Below are positions 36,389 through 46,973 of a stretch of 64,000 nucleotides of DNA, piece by piece. This DNA is from Neoconidiobolus thromboides FSU 785 (Eukaryota > Entomophthoromycota > Entomophthoromycetes > Entomophthorales > Neoconidiobolaceae): NCBI GenBank assembly GCA_025603075.1, contig MU626260.1:1-64000 (forward strand), written 5' to 3'. How positions within the stretch are numbered: the first letter of the stretch is position 1; each line of letters begins with the position of its first letter. A program made the translations under genes and the position numbers. Under the pieces are notes generated by a model. That model saw only the letters and a list, made by a program, of their open reading frames with translations. It ran no database searches and was not told the origin of the DNA.

Positions 36389-37991
36389 TTATTGCATAGC
36401 GCAAGATTTATCTTTATAAGAATCCCTTTCAATAAATTCTAAGGCTTGCATATTTCTAGCTAGTTTAGCATCCATAGACATAGCCGTATTTGAACGCAAT
36501 CGATTGAAATTTGTATTGTTATTACTATTAGATGAATGGTTGATAACTTTTAGTTTATAAAACAAAATATATGAATTTCTGGCCATGATTTCAAAAGCTT
36601 GAGTAGCCTGTTTGACTGACGAATACCTTTGTACTTTTTCATTTTTCAAATCATCCATCTGTACCCAATCATTTGTATTGGAATCTTTAACAAATACAAT
36701 ATAATGTCCAGATTGTAAAGTTGTCCCAATATGGCATATTACGGATTTGAGTTCTAATCGGTATTCATTTTTACTTTTATCTTCAATTGCTGAATCCATT
36801 TTTTTGATAAAGTTATTGAAATTAATATCACAACTTAATGTAACACCTCGGTTATCTCTTTTTATATCATCAAGATGATGGCTCTTATTAAACTCCTTTT
36901 TGTATCTTTTAATCATCAACGGTAAAATTAAATCTGGTTCATTTAATTCACTTTCTTTTAAAATGTTAATGTTACTCAACTCATTTTTTGATGTATAAAA
37001 TGGCAGCAATTTTAATACAGACCAGGCATCAGTTATAGCTGCTTTTTCTTCATTAGGGTTAATCTCAATGCTCCTTCTTAATCCACTAATTTTATTTGAA
37101 TAAAAATAATCCAGTAGCAAATCTTCAATAGTAATAAACCTTTTTGTACTATTATTAGGATTTAACTCTGGTAATGAAAGGGGCAAAATACGATCTTCAA
37201 TTAATTTAGTGTCTAACTTCGGGTCCAATTTAGCACCATGAATCAGTTGTAAATTGAAAGGTAAATATGGTAACTGGAACAGGTTACATAAAAATAAAAA
37301 GAATTCACCGGCATCTTCTTGGCTATACTTGTTGGTACCCCATCCACACTCAATTAATTTTTTGCGTATACTTTCTACAATTTCGGCTCTTACTAGTAAA
37401 TTGCTTCTCAGCAAATTGACAAAAAATCGACATAAGGTTTGTAAAGATTCACTTAATTTATCCTGCAGTTTTTTGCTTTGTAATAAGCAATCGAATGTCG
37501 TTTCATGCGAATACATAGCGAATAATATAGTATCTAATTTAATCAATATACATATTTATATAAAAATAAAGTCAAAATTTACCAATATAACAACTAGTAC
37601 CAGCAGCGTTTTCAACACCTAATAATTGATTGGTCTCATTAACAGAAACTAAAATACCCACTTCAGCTAAAGCTAAACAAGTAAGATATTGAGTAGTTTC
37701 ATATACATCATAATTACATAATTTAAAATAATGCTCAATGTCACATTGAGACCGTAGAATGCCTTGCTGTTTTAAGATATTAACAACTAAGAAAAAATTA
37801 GTAAATGAGAGTAATTACAAAAATCAGAAAGGCTTACTTTGTGCTAATTGATTTTTATATTCCATTGGATTTAACATCACCTTTTTTTTATGCTTAACGT
37901 CTTCCATTGAAGATTTTGTCTCCTTTGAAAATATTTTTTTAAACTTTTTTAAACTAAATGGTAGCTTGATTTTCTCCTGGTATTCGTCCAT
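36389..37991 (-). CDS. USP-family ubiquitin carboxyl-terminal hydrolase
   Basis: Three exons, complement(join(36389..37533, 37583..37786, 37838..37991)), give 500 residues with consistent phases. The Cys box is split by intron 2: NAAGTSCYIDTILFAMYSH, with Cys117. The QED motif (YSQEDAGEFF) is at about 190, and the His box SGHYIVFV gives His396, followed by WVQMDD with the acidic triad residue. The catalytic set of a peptidase C19 enzyme is therefore complete. The region between (about 220-360) is shorter than in large USPs. The N-terminal 50 residues are basic (KKFKKIF, KHKKK). The VENAAGTSCYID sequence and the following LCRFFVNLLRSN block suggest a fungus-type subfamily that I cannot name. 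The substrate is unknown. Reading only the large ORF from 37546 would miss the catalytic cysteine. Confidence 0.9.
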
Positions 37992-39388
37992 CTCTCTTAT
38001 AACTTATATTAATACACAAACAATCTCTGTCTTTGACTATAATAATACACAAAACGAAACTATCAATTAATAATTACAACAAAAATAAAAAATAAACAAT
38101 AAACAATAAACTCGAATTTTTTATAGTAACGCTTTTATTTTATTATCCAAACTTTGACTAATTTAACCTATTGATGATTTTTACTCCTCATTTAAGAACA
38201 CAATTTCTTGGAAATTCTTGATTGAATTTGAATTTACCAATGAATTAGCTATAAATTTCTACCTAATTATCTTCAATCTCTTATTTGCTCTCCACCCCAA
38301 CATCTCCATCTCCATTTGATGCTCCCTTATTCTTATATTATAATCCTATTTGATTTAACTTTATTTCTTAATTAAACTAATTTTAACTTTTAACTCAGGT
38401 CAAATGAAATAAAAGGGTGTGCAACAACTTTTACAATTTCTTGCTGTTATTTTTACAATTGTTCTAACTATCCTATCCTTTTTAAAAGAAGGATATTACA
38501 ATGTATAATTAAACTAGCTTGTTTGTAGATATTAGAGACTAGAATTACGATTTTTCACTCTTTTAATTTAATACTATTTTTTTTGATATTATAAAATAAC
38601 AACGAAATGAAACTACTTAATTTAAATTAATAAACAAAACTAGTATGAATTTGTTTACACAAAAAAGTGGCCAATTGCTGTTTACTATTTTTGTTTATAT
38701 TATTTTTCAATAAATAGCTATTAACTTTATGTATAATTCAAAAAATTGGCATTAATGAAAAATGAATTAGAAATAACTCAATGATATTAAACCAGATGGC
38801 TTTTTATATCCTGAAAAAACGCATTTATAAATAAATACAAATTAACTGTTTTTACAGTATTGATTTATTATACTTTTTTTATAAAGATAAGCACTATAAG
38901 AAATGTCTATTTTTATTTGTTTTAGAATCAGCATGTAACTTTTGTAATTTTAAACTTTATCTAAGCTTCAAAAAGCCTTTAGTCCGTCTTAGCTATCTGA
39001 ATCACTGATAAATAATACTGTAAATTAATCTTTAAGTCAAAATTTGATCTAGAGTTCCCACATTTTGTCTAAATGTAAAGCTTATCTGTCAAAAAAGTTT
39101 TTTTTGCCCATTTTAAACTGAGTCATTCGAAAGCTGTGATAGAACTCCTAGATGGTGGCTTATTTGGTCCATCCATATTAACTAATGTGAATAACTTGCC
39201 TTTGTTTTAATCTAACTACCTATTCTCTTCTAGAAATATCCTTGATAACTGTTAATTATTAGAAAAACATTGCTCCAGGTACGGGCTTTTCAAGAAAGGA
39301 TACTTGCTTTTAACTAAGTTTTTGGACTTACATAAATCAATTATATATTTTATAATTTAAATTCAAATGAAACATTAAAAATAGAAAC
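37992..39388. other. Intergenic region, no gene seen
   Basis: 1.4 kb between the USP start and MITE copy 9. Very AT-rich with stops in all frames. The USP promoter should lie near 37992-38200. Nothing else is recognised. Confidence 0.5.
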
Positions 39389-39493
39389 ATATGGTGGTGT
39401 TTTTTAGGCTTTATCACTTTGCCCACTTTTTAAGCGCTATTTGAGTGAGAAGATTGTTAATAAATCTTTATATATAAAAATACATCCCTATAT
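39389..39493 (+). repeat. MITE copy 9
   Basis: About 105 bases from CATATGGTGGTGTTTTTTAG to ATACATCCCTATATGG, core TAAGCGCTATTTGAGTGAGA. It sits about 50 bases downstream of the stop of the VWA gene, so it may fall in that gene's 3' UTR or supply its end. Confidence 0.87.
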
Positions 39494-39543
39494 GGTGTTA
39501 CAAAATTACGTTAATTAAAAAGCAAGCTTTTATTAAAATAAAA

Positions 39544-42500
39544 TTAGATCAATTTATCTGATTTAGCCCTTCTATCCAAGTAATCTTCTTTAGCAGTGAT
39601 AATTCTTTTAAATCGATTTAAAACTTTAACTTGCTTTTCTTTTTCAAGTTTCTCATAAACCTTGAAAAATCGATAGATATTCCTATCTGATGGAGTCCAA
39701 ATTTTATACGATAAGCCATGATGAGGATCAATATCAGTACCAAACTTATCATCAAATAACGCTATCTCCTTATATTCTCCAGATACCATCATTTCAAGCT
39801 TACTTAATTGAAGCTCTACTATTTGATCCATGGATAAGGATTCTAGCTCTGGTAACTTTGATTGAAGTGCAGTAATCATTTGATGAAACTTTTTAACTGA
39901 ATGGAACTTAACTGAAAATTTCAGTAGGCCAGCCGCTTCATCAAGCTCTTGAGTATTTAGAAATTGGAGGCCAAGTTTAAAGCCTTCAACATCGCCTAAA
40001 CTTTTAATATATAAACTACGTTCAGTAGAGTATTCTTTTTTTACAGCCGATTCAACTAGGTGTTTAATATAGGATTTAGAGGCGCCAATATCGCTATTTA
40101 AAGTTTGGATGTTGATATTATCTTCAATTAGTTTCCTTCTGCTTTCATTTGATTTATTTAAGTAGTTTTGGTTAAAAAATGAAAACTTCTGTTCACTGGA
40201 CAGAGTATTATATGTAAACTCTTCGCTATTACTACTATTAATTATATTTTTTATCTCATCCATGAAGTTGTTACTATTAACGACTGTAGGATTTAATGTC
40301 AATTGATTCATTTTAGTTAAGATATACTTCAATCCACTTTGTGTTTCGTTTTCGATCTTATCGATAAATTTAAGTGCCTCTTTGTTAAATTTAATGTTAT
40401 TTATATCGTATTCGTAATGAGGTAGAGGAATATCAATATCATTATTGCTGTTAGTATTTTTTTCATTTATATTTATATTTATATTATTTTGTTCATTTTT
40501 CTTCTCTTCAAGCTGCTTTCCGAACATTTCTTTGTAATGAATTTGGCCTTCTTTTGATAAATTTTGCATTCTATCATTATATTCTTCTTTCCATTTATTC
40601 ATTTTATCATTGACAACAGAGGTTTTATCAATTGAAAATAAATCTAGATAATTATCCAATTTTAAACCTTCAAAATCAACCTTAGTTATCTTACGACGGA
40701 CAACTTCTTCAGACATAAAATATGAAAAAGAATCAAACTTTTGAACAAAATCATCATACCTAATGTCTCCTGCTTGTATAGCACAGAACACTTTGGCTAA
40801 GAATAAAGATTGGTTAGGGATTGAATCACTCATTCTATTTAATGGTGAAGCAGAAAAGTTGTTATATTTTTCCAGAATTTCATCTTTAATACTTGTAGTA
40901 TACGAAGTATTATAAATAGTCATACATGTATCCAATACTAATTTAAAAATAAATAAATTATGCTCTGTAGGTTGTTGAAAAATGATATCCAAACATTTTG
41001 ATAACACCAAAAATGGAATGATTTTAATTTCATTACCAAGTCCACCAGTAATTGAAAGAGTAGCCGTCCATGAAAGCATTGTTTTACTTCTCCTTGACGC
41101 TATTTTCCAGTGCTGCTCATTCAAATACAGTGGCATAACTGCATTGATAGTTTCATTAGCCAACCCTGTGGTTACACTACCATTCTCAGCTTGTCCTCCA
41201 AAACCACCATGAAGTTTCATTTGCTCTTGCTCATCTTGAATAATTTTAAATGAGAGTATATCCATAAATCCAACACAAGTCATAAAAGTAGGGCCCACAT
41301 TTATAATCTGTAGCAAACTCGAATCAAATACACATGCCTCACTACGTTTAACTTGAAGTCCAATACCAATACAATCTCCTTCTTCTAAGGCCTCAATAAA
41401 GTTAGAGCGGGTTAAAGGACATGTTGTTTCATCTAAAATTTTACTATTCGTTTCGCTCCTTAATTGTTCAAAATCAATATTCTCAACTGTTTGCTCAATT
41501 TTATGTTCGTTTTCTTCAATTGGGTTGATATTATTGATCGATCTTTTACTTATTGCTTTTCTTGCTTTATTCCCTAGCAACAATACATTTTGACTAGCAA
41601 GCGCTTGCCATGAAGCTATCATATCATTGGATAGCGTGGAAGTTTTTACTTTTGCAATACCTTCTTTAAGACCATCAATCAACCTTTTAGTTACTAATAC
41701 CCTTGGTCTAGCTACTTTACGTTGTATACCCGAAAGAGAACCAATATTTCCATATAGCAATTTAACTTTTTGTTCTAAGCCATCAAGTTGAGTTATTACT
41801 ACCTCTATCTCTTCTTTTGATAATGGCTCAATATTTGATTTTAATACTTTATCAGCTAACTTTTTAATATGTATTTCGTAGATGTCACACTGTGCTAAAA
41901 TATAACTAGCACTATCTATTTTACTATATTCAAGTGGAGACAATTTGATTGGACATAATTTTTGAAAACCTACCTTACCGCTGTTTTTATCATTGCTTTT
42001 AATAGATAGCCACATCCCTTCATTATCTAATTCCTTTTTGATCAATACCAAAGCTTCATTTAAAGAATTTGGTTTAACATCAATGACTTCCGAATTTGAA
42101 TTGAAAGTAATGTAAAACTGAATTCGATTTAGCAGCATGACTTCTGATAATATTTCTAATGGTTTTTCGATATCTTGTGCTTCTTTAACATATTGAAAAG
42201 AGCCATCTACATGACCTATCTCTGCCATCTTTCCAAGTAAAATAGCATCATGATATTGTGTAAACCCAACAGAATGAAAATCAACTACCAAATCACTTTG
42301 ATTTTGGACTAAATTCTTGAATTGATTCATAGAGCTGTTAGGGTCATTAATTAATTTATCTGTATACTCATAACAATCCGCACCATCTGAAAAAAAAAGT
42401 ATAGATACCGACTTTGGATTTGGACCAAGCGCCTGGATCTTTTTACCCATCTGATCAAATACCAATTTAAAAGTATTTCCACCCCCAGCACTTAAACCTG

Positions 42501-42819
42501 AAATAACAGCTTCAAATGGACCAAACAACTCGCCAGATTGATAATGATACTCTTTACACTCATGATTATGTACAAAAAGAGAGATTCCGTTCACTTGGCT
42601 ATAACTTTGTTGGCATAATTGAAGGATTCCTTCTTTTGCTACTTTAAAAGGCTCACCACACATGCTACCACTGTTGTCTAAAGCTATAAAGATATACTTT
42701 TCAATTTGAGAATGAGCACCTTGTTCAAAGGTCTCAAGTACCTTTTCCACAGGTACTTCTAATTTAATTGCTATTTCATCATTACTAAAAGGGATAGATA
42801 AACCATTAATTGCCTCCAT
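39544..42819 (-). CDS. Large von Willebrand factor A-domain protein
   Basis: 1091 residues, intronless. A VWA domain occupies about 38-235: it opens with KYIFIALDNSGSMCGEPF, so the metal-ion-dependent adhesion site DxSxS reads DNSGS (intact), followed by GGGNTF and ILFFSDGAD, further MIDAS-type elements. A helical segment (about 320-400) follows. A second conserved-looking block at about 465-640 starts CPLTRSNFIEALEEGDCIGI and includes several Gly-rich turns. The C-terminal 400 residues are helical and charged with an Asn-rich linker near 790. No signal peptide or membrane segment is seen, so it should be cytosolic. I recognise the VWA domain but not the whole architecture. No kinase domain is present, unlike the VWA alpha-kinases of amoebae. 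Confidence 0.85.
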   Translation of the reverse strand: MEAINGLSIPFSNDEIAIKLEVPVEKVLETFEQGAHSQIEKYIFIALDNSGSMCGEPFKVAKEGILQLCQQSYSQVNGISLFVHNHECKEYHYQSGELFGPFEAVISGLSAGGGNTFKLVFDQMGKKIQALGPNPKSVSILFFSDGADCYEYTDKLINDPNSSMNQFKNLVQNQSDLVVDFHSVGFTQYHDAILLGKMAEIGHVDGSFQYVKEAQDIEKPLEILSEVMLLNRIQFYITFNSNSEVIDVKPNSLNEALVLIKKELDNEGMWLSIKSNDKNSGKVGFQKLCPIKLSPLEYSKIDSASYILAQCDIYEIHIKKLADKVLKSNIEPLSKEEIEVVITQLDGLEQKVKLLYGNIGSLSGIQRKVARPRVLVTKRLIDGLKEGIAKVKTSTLSNDMIASWQALASQNVLLLGNKARKAISKRSINNINPIEENEHKIEQTVENIDFEQLRSETNSKILDETTCPLTRSNFIEALEEGDCIGIGLQVKRSEACVFDSSLLQIINVGPTFMTCVGFMDILSFKIIQDEQEQMKLHGGFGGQAENGSVTTGLANETINAVMPLYLNEQHWKIASRRSKTMLSWTATLSITGGLGNEIKIIPFLVLSKCLDIIFQQPTEHNLFIFKLVLDTCMTIYNTSYTTSIKDEILEKYNNFSASPLNRMSDSIPNQSLFLAKVFCAIQAGDIRYDDFVQKFDSFSYFMSEEVVRRKITKVDFEGLKLDNYLDLFSIDKTSVVNDKMNKWKEEYNDRMQNLSKEGQIHYKEMFGKQLEEKKNEQNNINININEKNTNSNNDIDIPLPHYEYDINNIKFNKEALKFIDKIENETQSGLKYILTKMNQLTLNPTVVNSNNFMDEIKNIINSSNSEEFTYNTLSSEQKFSFFNQNYLNKSNESRRKLIEDNINIQTLNSDIGASKSYIKHLVESAVKKEYSTERSLYIKSLGDVEGFKLGLQFLNTQELDEAAGLLKFSVKFHSVKKFHQMITALQSKLPELESLSMDQIVELQLSKLEMMVSGEYKEIALFDDKFGTDIDPHHGLSYKIWTPSDRNIYRFFKVYEKLEKEKQVKVLNRFKRIITAKEDYLDRRAKSDKLI

Positions 42820-43187
42820 TTTCTTGATGATTTTCTAGGATATTTTTAGAGCTTTTATAATGGTTAGATAGCTGCGTGTATAATTTATTAGGTAGGTTAT
42901 TATATGGTTTTACGTAGTAATGAAACCATAACTGCGAAAACCACCCGCAGCCAATTTATATATTTTTAATATTGACAGTGAAGCTACTTAGATTTATTAG
43001 AACATGTTACATAGTTAAAATCATAAACATTAATGTTATTTGAGTTTGATGGTTGCAAAACTTAATCTTTAAAAAGCATTATAATGTTTATCAATAAAAA
43101 ATATGAGATAGTTATAGCAATAAAAGAAAGTGACTCATTTTTTAAACAAGAAAAATAAAATTAATTGTAAAAAGCAAGATAATATAA

Positions 43188-43293
43188 CATGGGGATGTAT
43201 TTTTGTATTCAAGAATTTTACTAACAATTTTTCCACGTAAATAGTGCTGAAAAGATGGAAAAAGTAATGAAGCAAAAAAAACATCCCCACATA
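43188..43293 (-). repeat. MITE copy 10, reverse orientation
   Basis: About 106 bases from CATGGGGATGTATTTTTG to ACATCCCCACATAG, with AATTTTACTAACAATTTTTC and TAGTGCTGAAAAGATGG inside. Both ends are intact. Confidence 0.9.
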
Positions 43294-43598
43294 GTTATAA
43301 AAAAAATGTAAAATAGTAGTATAACAAGAATTTTAAGGTTAGTAGCTATTGATATAAGTTGACAGCTTGAATATTTTCAAAAATCGATATTATATTTTTA
43401 TCATAAAAAACTATAATTGCAATCAAAGTACTTGTAGTTTTTGTTTCTATATTAGTTATATCAAAAATAATTAAATATTTAGAAGCAGTAGTAGTGACGT
43501 TTATACTTATTATAAAAATCAGTTTACGTATAATAGACTATTTGTTTTCATATAGGTCATGATACAATGTGATGTAGTAAAACTATTATAAAATTAAC

Positions 43599-43704
43599 TA
43601 TACAGGGGTATTTTTTGACTTCATTACTTTTTCCATTTTTTAAGTACTATTTGAGTGGGAAAACGGTTAGTGAAATTCTTAAATACAAAAATACATTCCC
43701 ATAT
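43599..43704 (+). repeat. MITE copy 11
   Basis: About 106 bases from TATACAGGGGTATTTTTTG to ATACATTCCCATATT, with the core AAGTACTATTTGAGTGGGAA and GTTAGTGAAATTCTTAAATA. Confidence 0.88.
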
Positions 43705-45426
43705 TCCTACGAAAAAATAACCAAATAGGATCAATGACATGCTCAATGCTGTTAATGTCTATTCACATAAGTTTTCCTTTTATTTCTAATTATCAGAACT
43801 AAACTTTCGTAGGCAATGTAGTATTGGTGTTATCAATTTCTTGGCAGTGTACGAAAATTTTGGCACTGCAATAGATGATTTTAGTATCGAATAAGTTAGT
43901 TAGTTTAATAGTAATAGCTCAGCGATGATACTTGATGCTTATTTTCTTAAGCTTGCTTTTATGAACTATATACTATAATCACTACTACTAAATTAATCAT
44001 TATCATTATTTATAATTTTAGTGTTATTAGTTTTACCAATTAGTGCCGACAGACCTTCAAATAACTCCGAATTATCAGAACTCATAGCATTTGATTTATA
44101 CTTCAAAGTTTATTTGCATCTTTACTACTCACTATAGTAAGGCCAGACAAATTTATTATAAAATTGTTATAATAAAGCAGAATTTATCAGGATTTATAAT
44201 GGTTGTTTGATCCAATTTCCTAAAACTTAATAATTCGAATTAGACTCCAAAATATTTGACTGAAGTTTACAGCTCATACAACAAGGTCTCTTGATTACTT
44301 TTTAACACATGTATATAAAAGTTATCCTTAAGTTTAACATCATGTTTTTTGTTTCACTAGATACTAAATTCAATTCATATATTATATTAATAAAACTAGT
44401 GTATACTTTGTCATTGCTACTAGATATTCCAAAAAGTATAATTGAACATTATTGATAAATACCAGGGACGCGTAATACTCTTTCCTTACATATTGGCTTT
44501 GTATCATTTGATTAAACATCGAACGGTACAATTCTTACTGACAGTAGTTCTCAATTTAAACAATCAGAAATGCAAAATTTGTTTGTTGTTTTCATCTTGT
44601 AAAATATAAAAATAGTGAGTGCATACACCAATACTTATTTCTAATAAAGCCCATGTTTGTCATTCGTATATAGAGTTTTTTAACCCTATACCTGTTATAT
44701 TATTTCTTTTGCTCAATATTAAAATATTCCAATGACAATGTTGTTGCACAAATACTTTGAAAAATGATTAACGTATTATTCCCAAGATAAAACATATATG
44801 GACTATGTAGTATTGTAGCTGAATTAATTGCATTATGTACTTCTCATTTCTCTATATTATCAGCCACCTTAAACTTCTTTTTCAAATCTAACTTATACTC
44901 CTCTTTATTAATCTCCTATACGCCTATATTTGATATTAAAACATATACTCTTAAGCAATACAATTCACCTTCCATTATTATACGCCGACCCTAATTTCCA
45001 CTTGGTATTATCAAGTTAGCTTTATAGAGTTAAAAGTTTATGATAAATAAGGGTAATATTATTAAGAAAGCAAAGCTTTAGCTTGAATTACTATTATTTA
45101 TACTATTGTTTATATTATTACTTACTAACATTCTATTAGTTAAATCTGTGAGACGCTCCCATTTAAATTATTTCTAGAAAATAACTTAAACATAGTTTTT
45201 AGACTCTTTCGGACTTTTAAAGGCAAATATTTTTGGTTTATGAGCTCAAAGATTATCAGTATTTTCCATCTATAGCACTAAAGCTATATTTAATTTAAAA
45301 AAATTAATATACATAAACACTCTTTTATGCCTGTTATCACCATTTTAAACTATATGACTTAATCTAATATGTGAAAGTTTTGAAAATTTTACAAAATCAA
45401 GCCTGTAGTTAAATCTCTAAAATAGC

Positions 45427-45533
45427 GAATGAGGATGTATTTTTATGTTTAAAAATTTCACTAACAAATTTTCCGCTTAAATAGCGCTTAAAAAATAGAA
45501 AAAACAATGAAGTTAAAAAAACGCTCCCTAATT
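45427..45533 (-). repeat. MITE copy 12, reverse orientation
   Basis: About 107 bases from GAATGAGGATGTATTTTTAT to ACGCTCCCTAATTA, with CACTAACAAATTTTCCGC and TAGCGCTTAAAA inside. Confidence 0.87.
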
Positions 45534-45640
45534 ATAACATCAAAATAATTTATTTATTTGATAACAAATCTACAATGTTGATTATAAAGTGGTCAATAAT
45601 AAACGTTTTTCAATAAAGTTTTATAAGAACATGTGTTTAA

Positions 45641-45731
45641 AATCTAGTAGAGATCCAGCTAAATTACAGTATAAACTATAATAGGACGATTTAGAACTGT
45701 GTCCAGGTACTTTTGTTTTAATAAAAAAAGT
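45641..45731 (+). repeat. Dispersed repeat R2, partial copy A
   Basis: About 90 bases that match the central and right part of R2: ATCTAGTAGAGATCCAGC, ACAGTATAAACTATAATA, GAACTGTGTCCAGGTACTTT and TTGTTTTAATAAAAAAA. The left part and the CATCCCCAT end are missing or too diverged to place. Confidence 0.6.
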
Positions 45732-45764
45732 TGTTTTTATAGAATTTTAAGCGAAGCTTTTAAA

Positions 45765-45872
45765 ATATGGGAGTGTTTTTTTTGACTTCATTATTTTTTC
45801 CATTTTTTAAGCGCTATTTAAGCGGAAAATTTGTTAGTAAAATTTTTAAACACAAAAATACATCCCCATATA
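45765..45872 (+). repeat. MITE copy 13
   Basis: 108 bases from ATATGGGAGTGTTTTTTTTG to ATACATCCCCATATA, core TAAGCGCTATTTAAGCGGAA and TTGTTAGTAAAATTTTTAAA. One of the least eroded copies. Confidence 0.9.
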
Positions 45873-45926
45873 AAACATTTAAAAACTACATAAAATAATG
45901 AAAGTAATTCAGACAACTCCATATAT

Positions 45927-46080
45927 TATATTAGTAAAAACCTTGTTAATCTAGGAGTTTTTATCAGATCTAGTAGAAATTCAACCAACTTACAGTATAA
46001 ACTGTAATGCAATAATTTAGGACTGTAATGGGTACTTTTGCTTTTTGATAAAAAAATGAAATTAATTTAGACATCCCCAT
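45927..46080 (+). repeat. Dispersed repeat R2, copy B
   Basis: About 155 bases: TATTAGTAAAAACCTTGTTA at the left, AGATCTAGTAGAAATTCA, TACAGTATAAACTGTAATGC in the middle, and TTTAGACATCCCCAT at the right. The same order and spacing occur at 49009-49165. The right end shares CATCCCCAT with the MITE termini. Immediately upstream, 45908-45925 (ATTCAGACAACTCCATAT) looks like the right end of another truncated unit. Confidence 0.72.
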
Positions 46081-46512
46081 TTGTTGATTAGAATAGCTCA
46101 TCAAGACTTTGAAAATTAGATCACTGTTCTAAATATTTGGAATATTAAAGGTAAATATAATAGTTAGGTCCAAGGCTTATAAGAACTCGAGTAAAAAAAG
46201 TAAATATAATCTATTAGTAATGTTATATGATATGGTATTATAACCTATAATACATAAAAGTCCAACAACATAATATAGTACTTATCTAAAAAAAAGCATA
46301 AAGTATACTGTAAATGGATTTTATGATACTAATTTTATATCGAGTTAAAAGCATATGAACTAGAATTATGTAATAAGTGAATAGCTTATTGAAGGTTAAT
46401 ATCTAATCCGATAATGTTAACTTTGTTATAACTCAAATAAGTTATTAAATCAAAAAGCTTATAGAAGTTTAACTATTTGACATTGAGAAATACAATTGTT
46501 ACAATATAAGAT

Positions 46513-46615
46513 AATATTGTGATATTTTTTGGTTTCATCACTTTTTCCATCTTTTAAGTGCTATTTAAATCGAAAAATTGTAAGTTTTTTAAACATAAAA
46601 ATATATCCTCATATG
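46513..46615 (+). repeat. MITE copy 14
   Basis: About 103 bases from AATATTGTGATATTTTTTGG to ATATATCCTCATATGC, core TAAGTGCTATTTAAATCGAA. A short internal deletion removes part of the TAGTAAAATT block. Both ends are eroded. Lies about 360 bases upstream of the Kunitz gene start. Confidence 0.82.
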
Positions 46616-46877
46616 CTAAAAATAGTAATATCAAAATAAACCTAAATAAAAGACAGAGCATAAAAATGTATTCAAGCTATTATTTTTTACTTTTAAATTT
46701 TAGTCATAATTCTATAACGCTTTACACTAAAGTGTAATAAAGTACAGATCGAAACTGTTATTAATAATGATAGTTCTCAATAGATATACGTATCTAAATT
46801 ACTTGATCCAACATTTGCATAATATTTAATAAGTTAAATAGTAATTAAAGTTAACTAAGATAAGAATTGAAAAAAGT

Positions 46878-46885
46878 ATATAAGC
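46878..46885 (+). promoter_or_regulatory. Candidate TATA box of the Kunitz gene
   Basis: TATATAAG lies 88 bases upstream of the ATG at 46974 and fits the TATA consensus better than the surrounding AT-rich sequence because of its GTATATAAGCAG context. Assignment is tentative in such AT-rich DNA. Confidence 0.4.
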
Positions 46886-46973
46886 AGATAAAACAAGTAT
46901 ACAATATTTATAAAAAGAATTAGAATACATTAGTATAAACAAATATCGACTTTATAAATTTAAAAAATTGAAT

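Larger units (their letters stand above)
42820..46973. other. Repeat-rich intergenic region
   Basis: 4.15 kb without a gene, between the divergent VWA and Kunitz genes. It carries five MITE copies (43188, 43599, 45427, 45765, 46513) and two copies of repeat R2 (45641, 45927). The stretch 43710-45420 between them is AT-rich and stop-dense, with no feature recognised. Confidence 0.6.

Noticed and set aside
36389-37546. Starting the USP protein at the ATG of the large ORF (37546)
   Set aside because: The first residues are intron. The real frame enters at 37533 from an exon carrying the catalytic cysteine.
40982-41212. Plus-strand ORF within the VWA gene
   Set aside because: Lies opposite a continuous 1091-codon frame and has no recognisable feature.
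46968-46973. Start of the Kunitz protein at the TTG six bases upstream
   Set aside because: Nuclear genes start at ATG; the ATG at 46974 directly precedes a good signal peptide.
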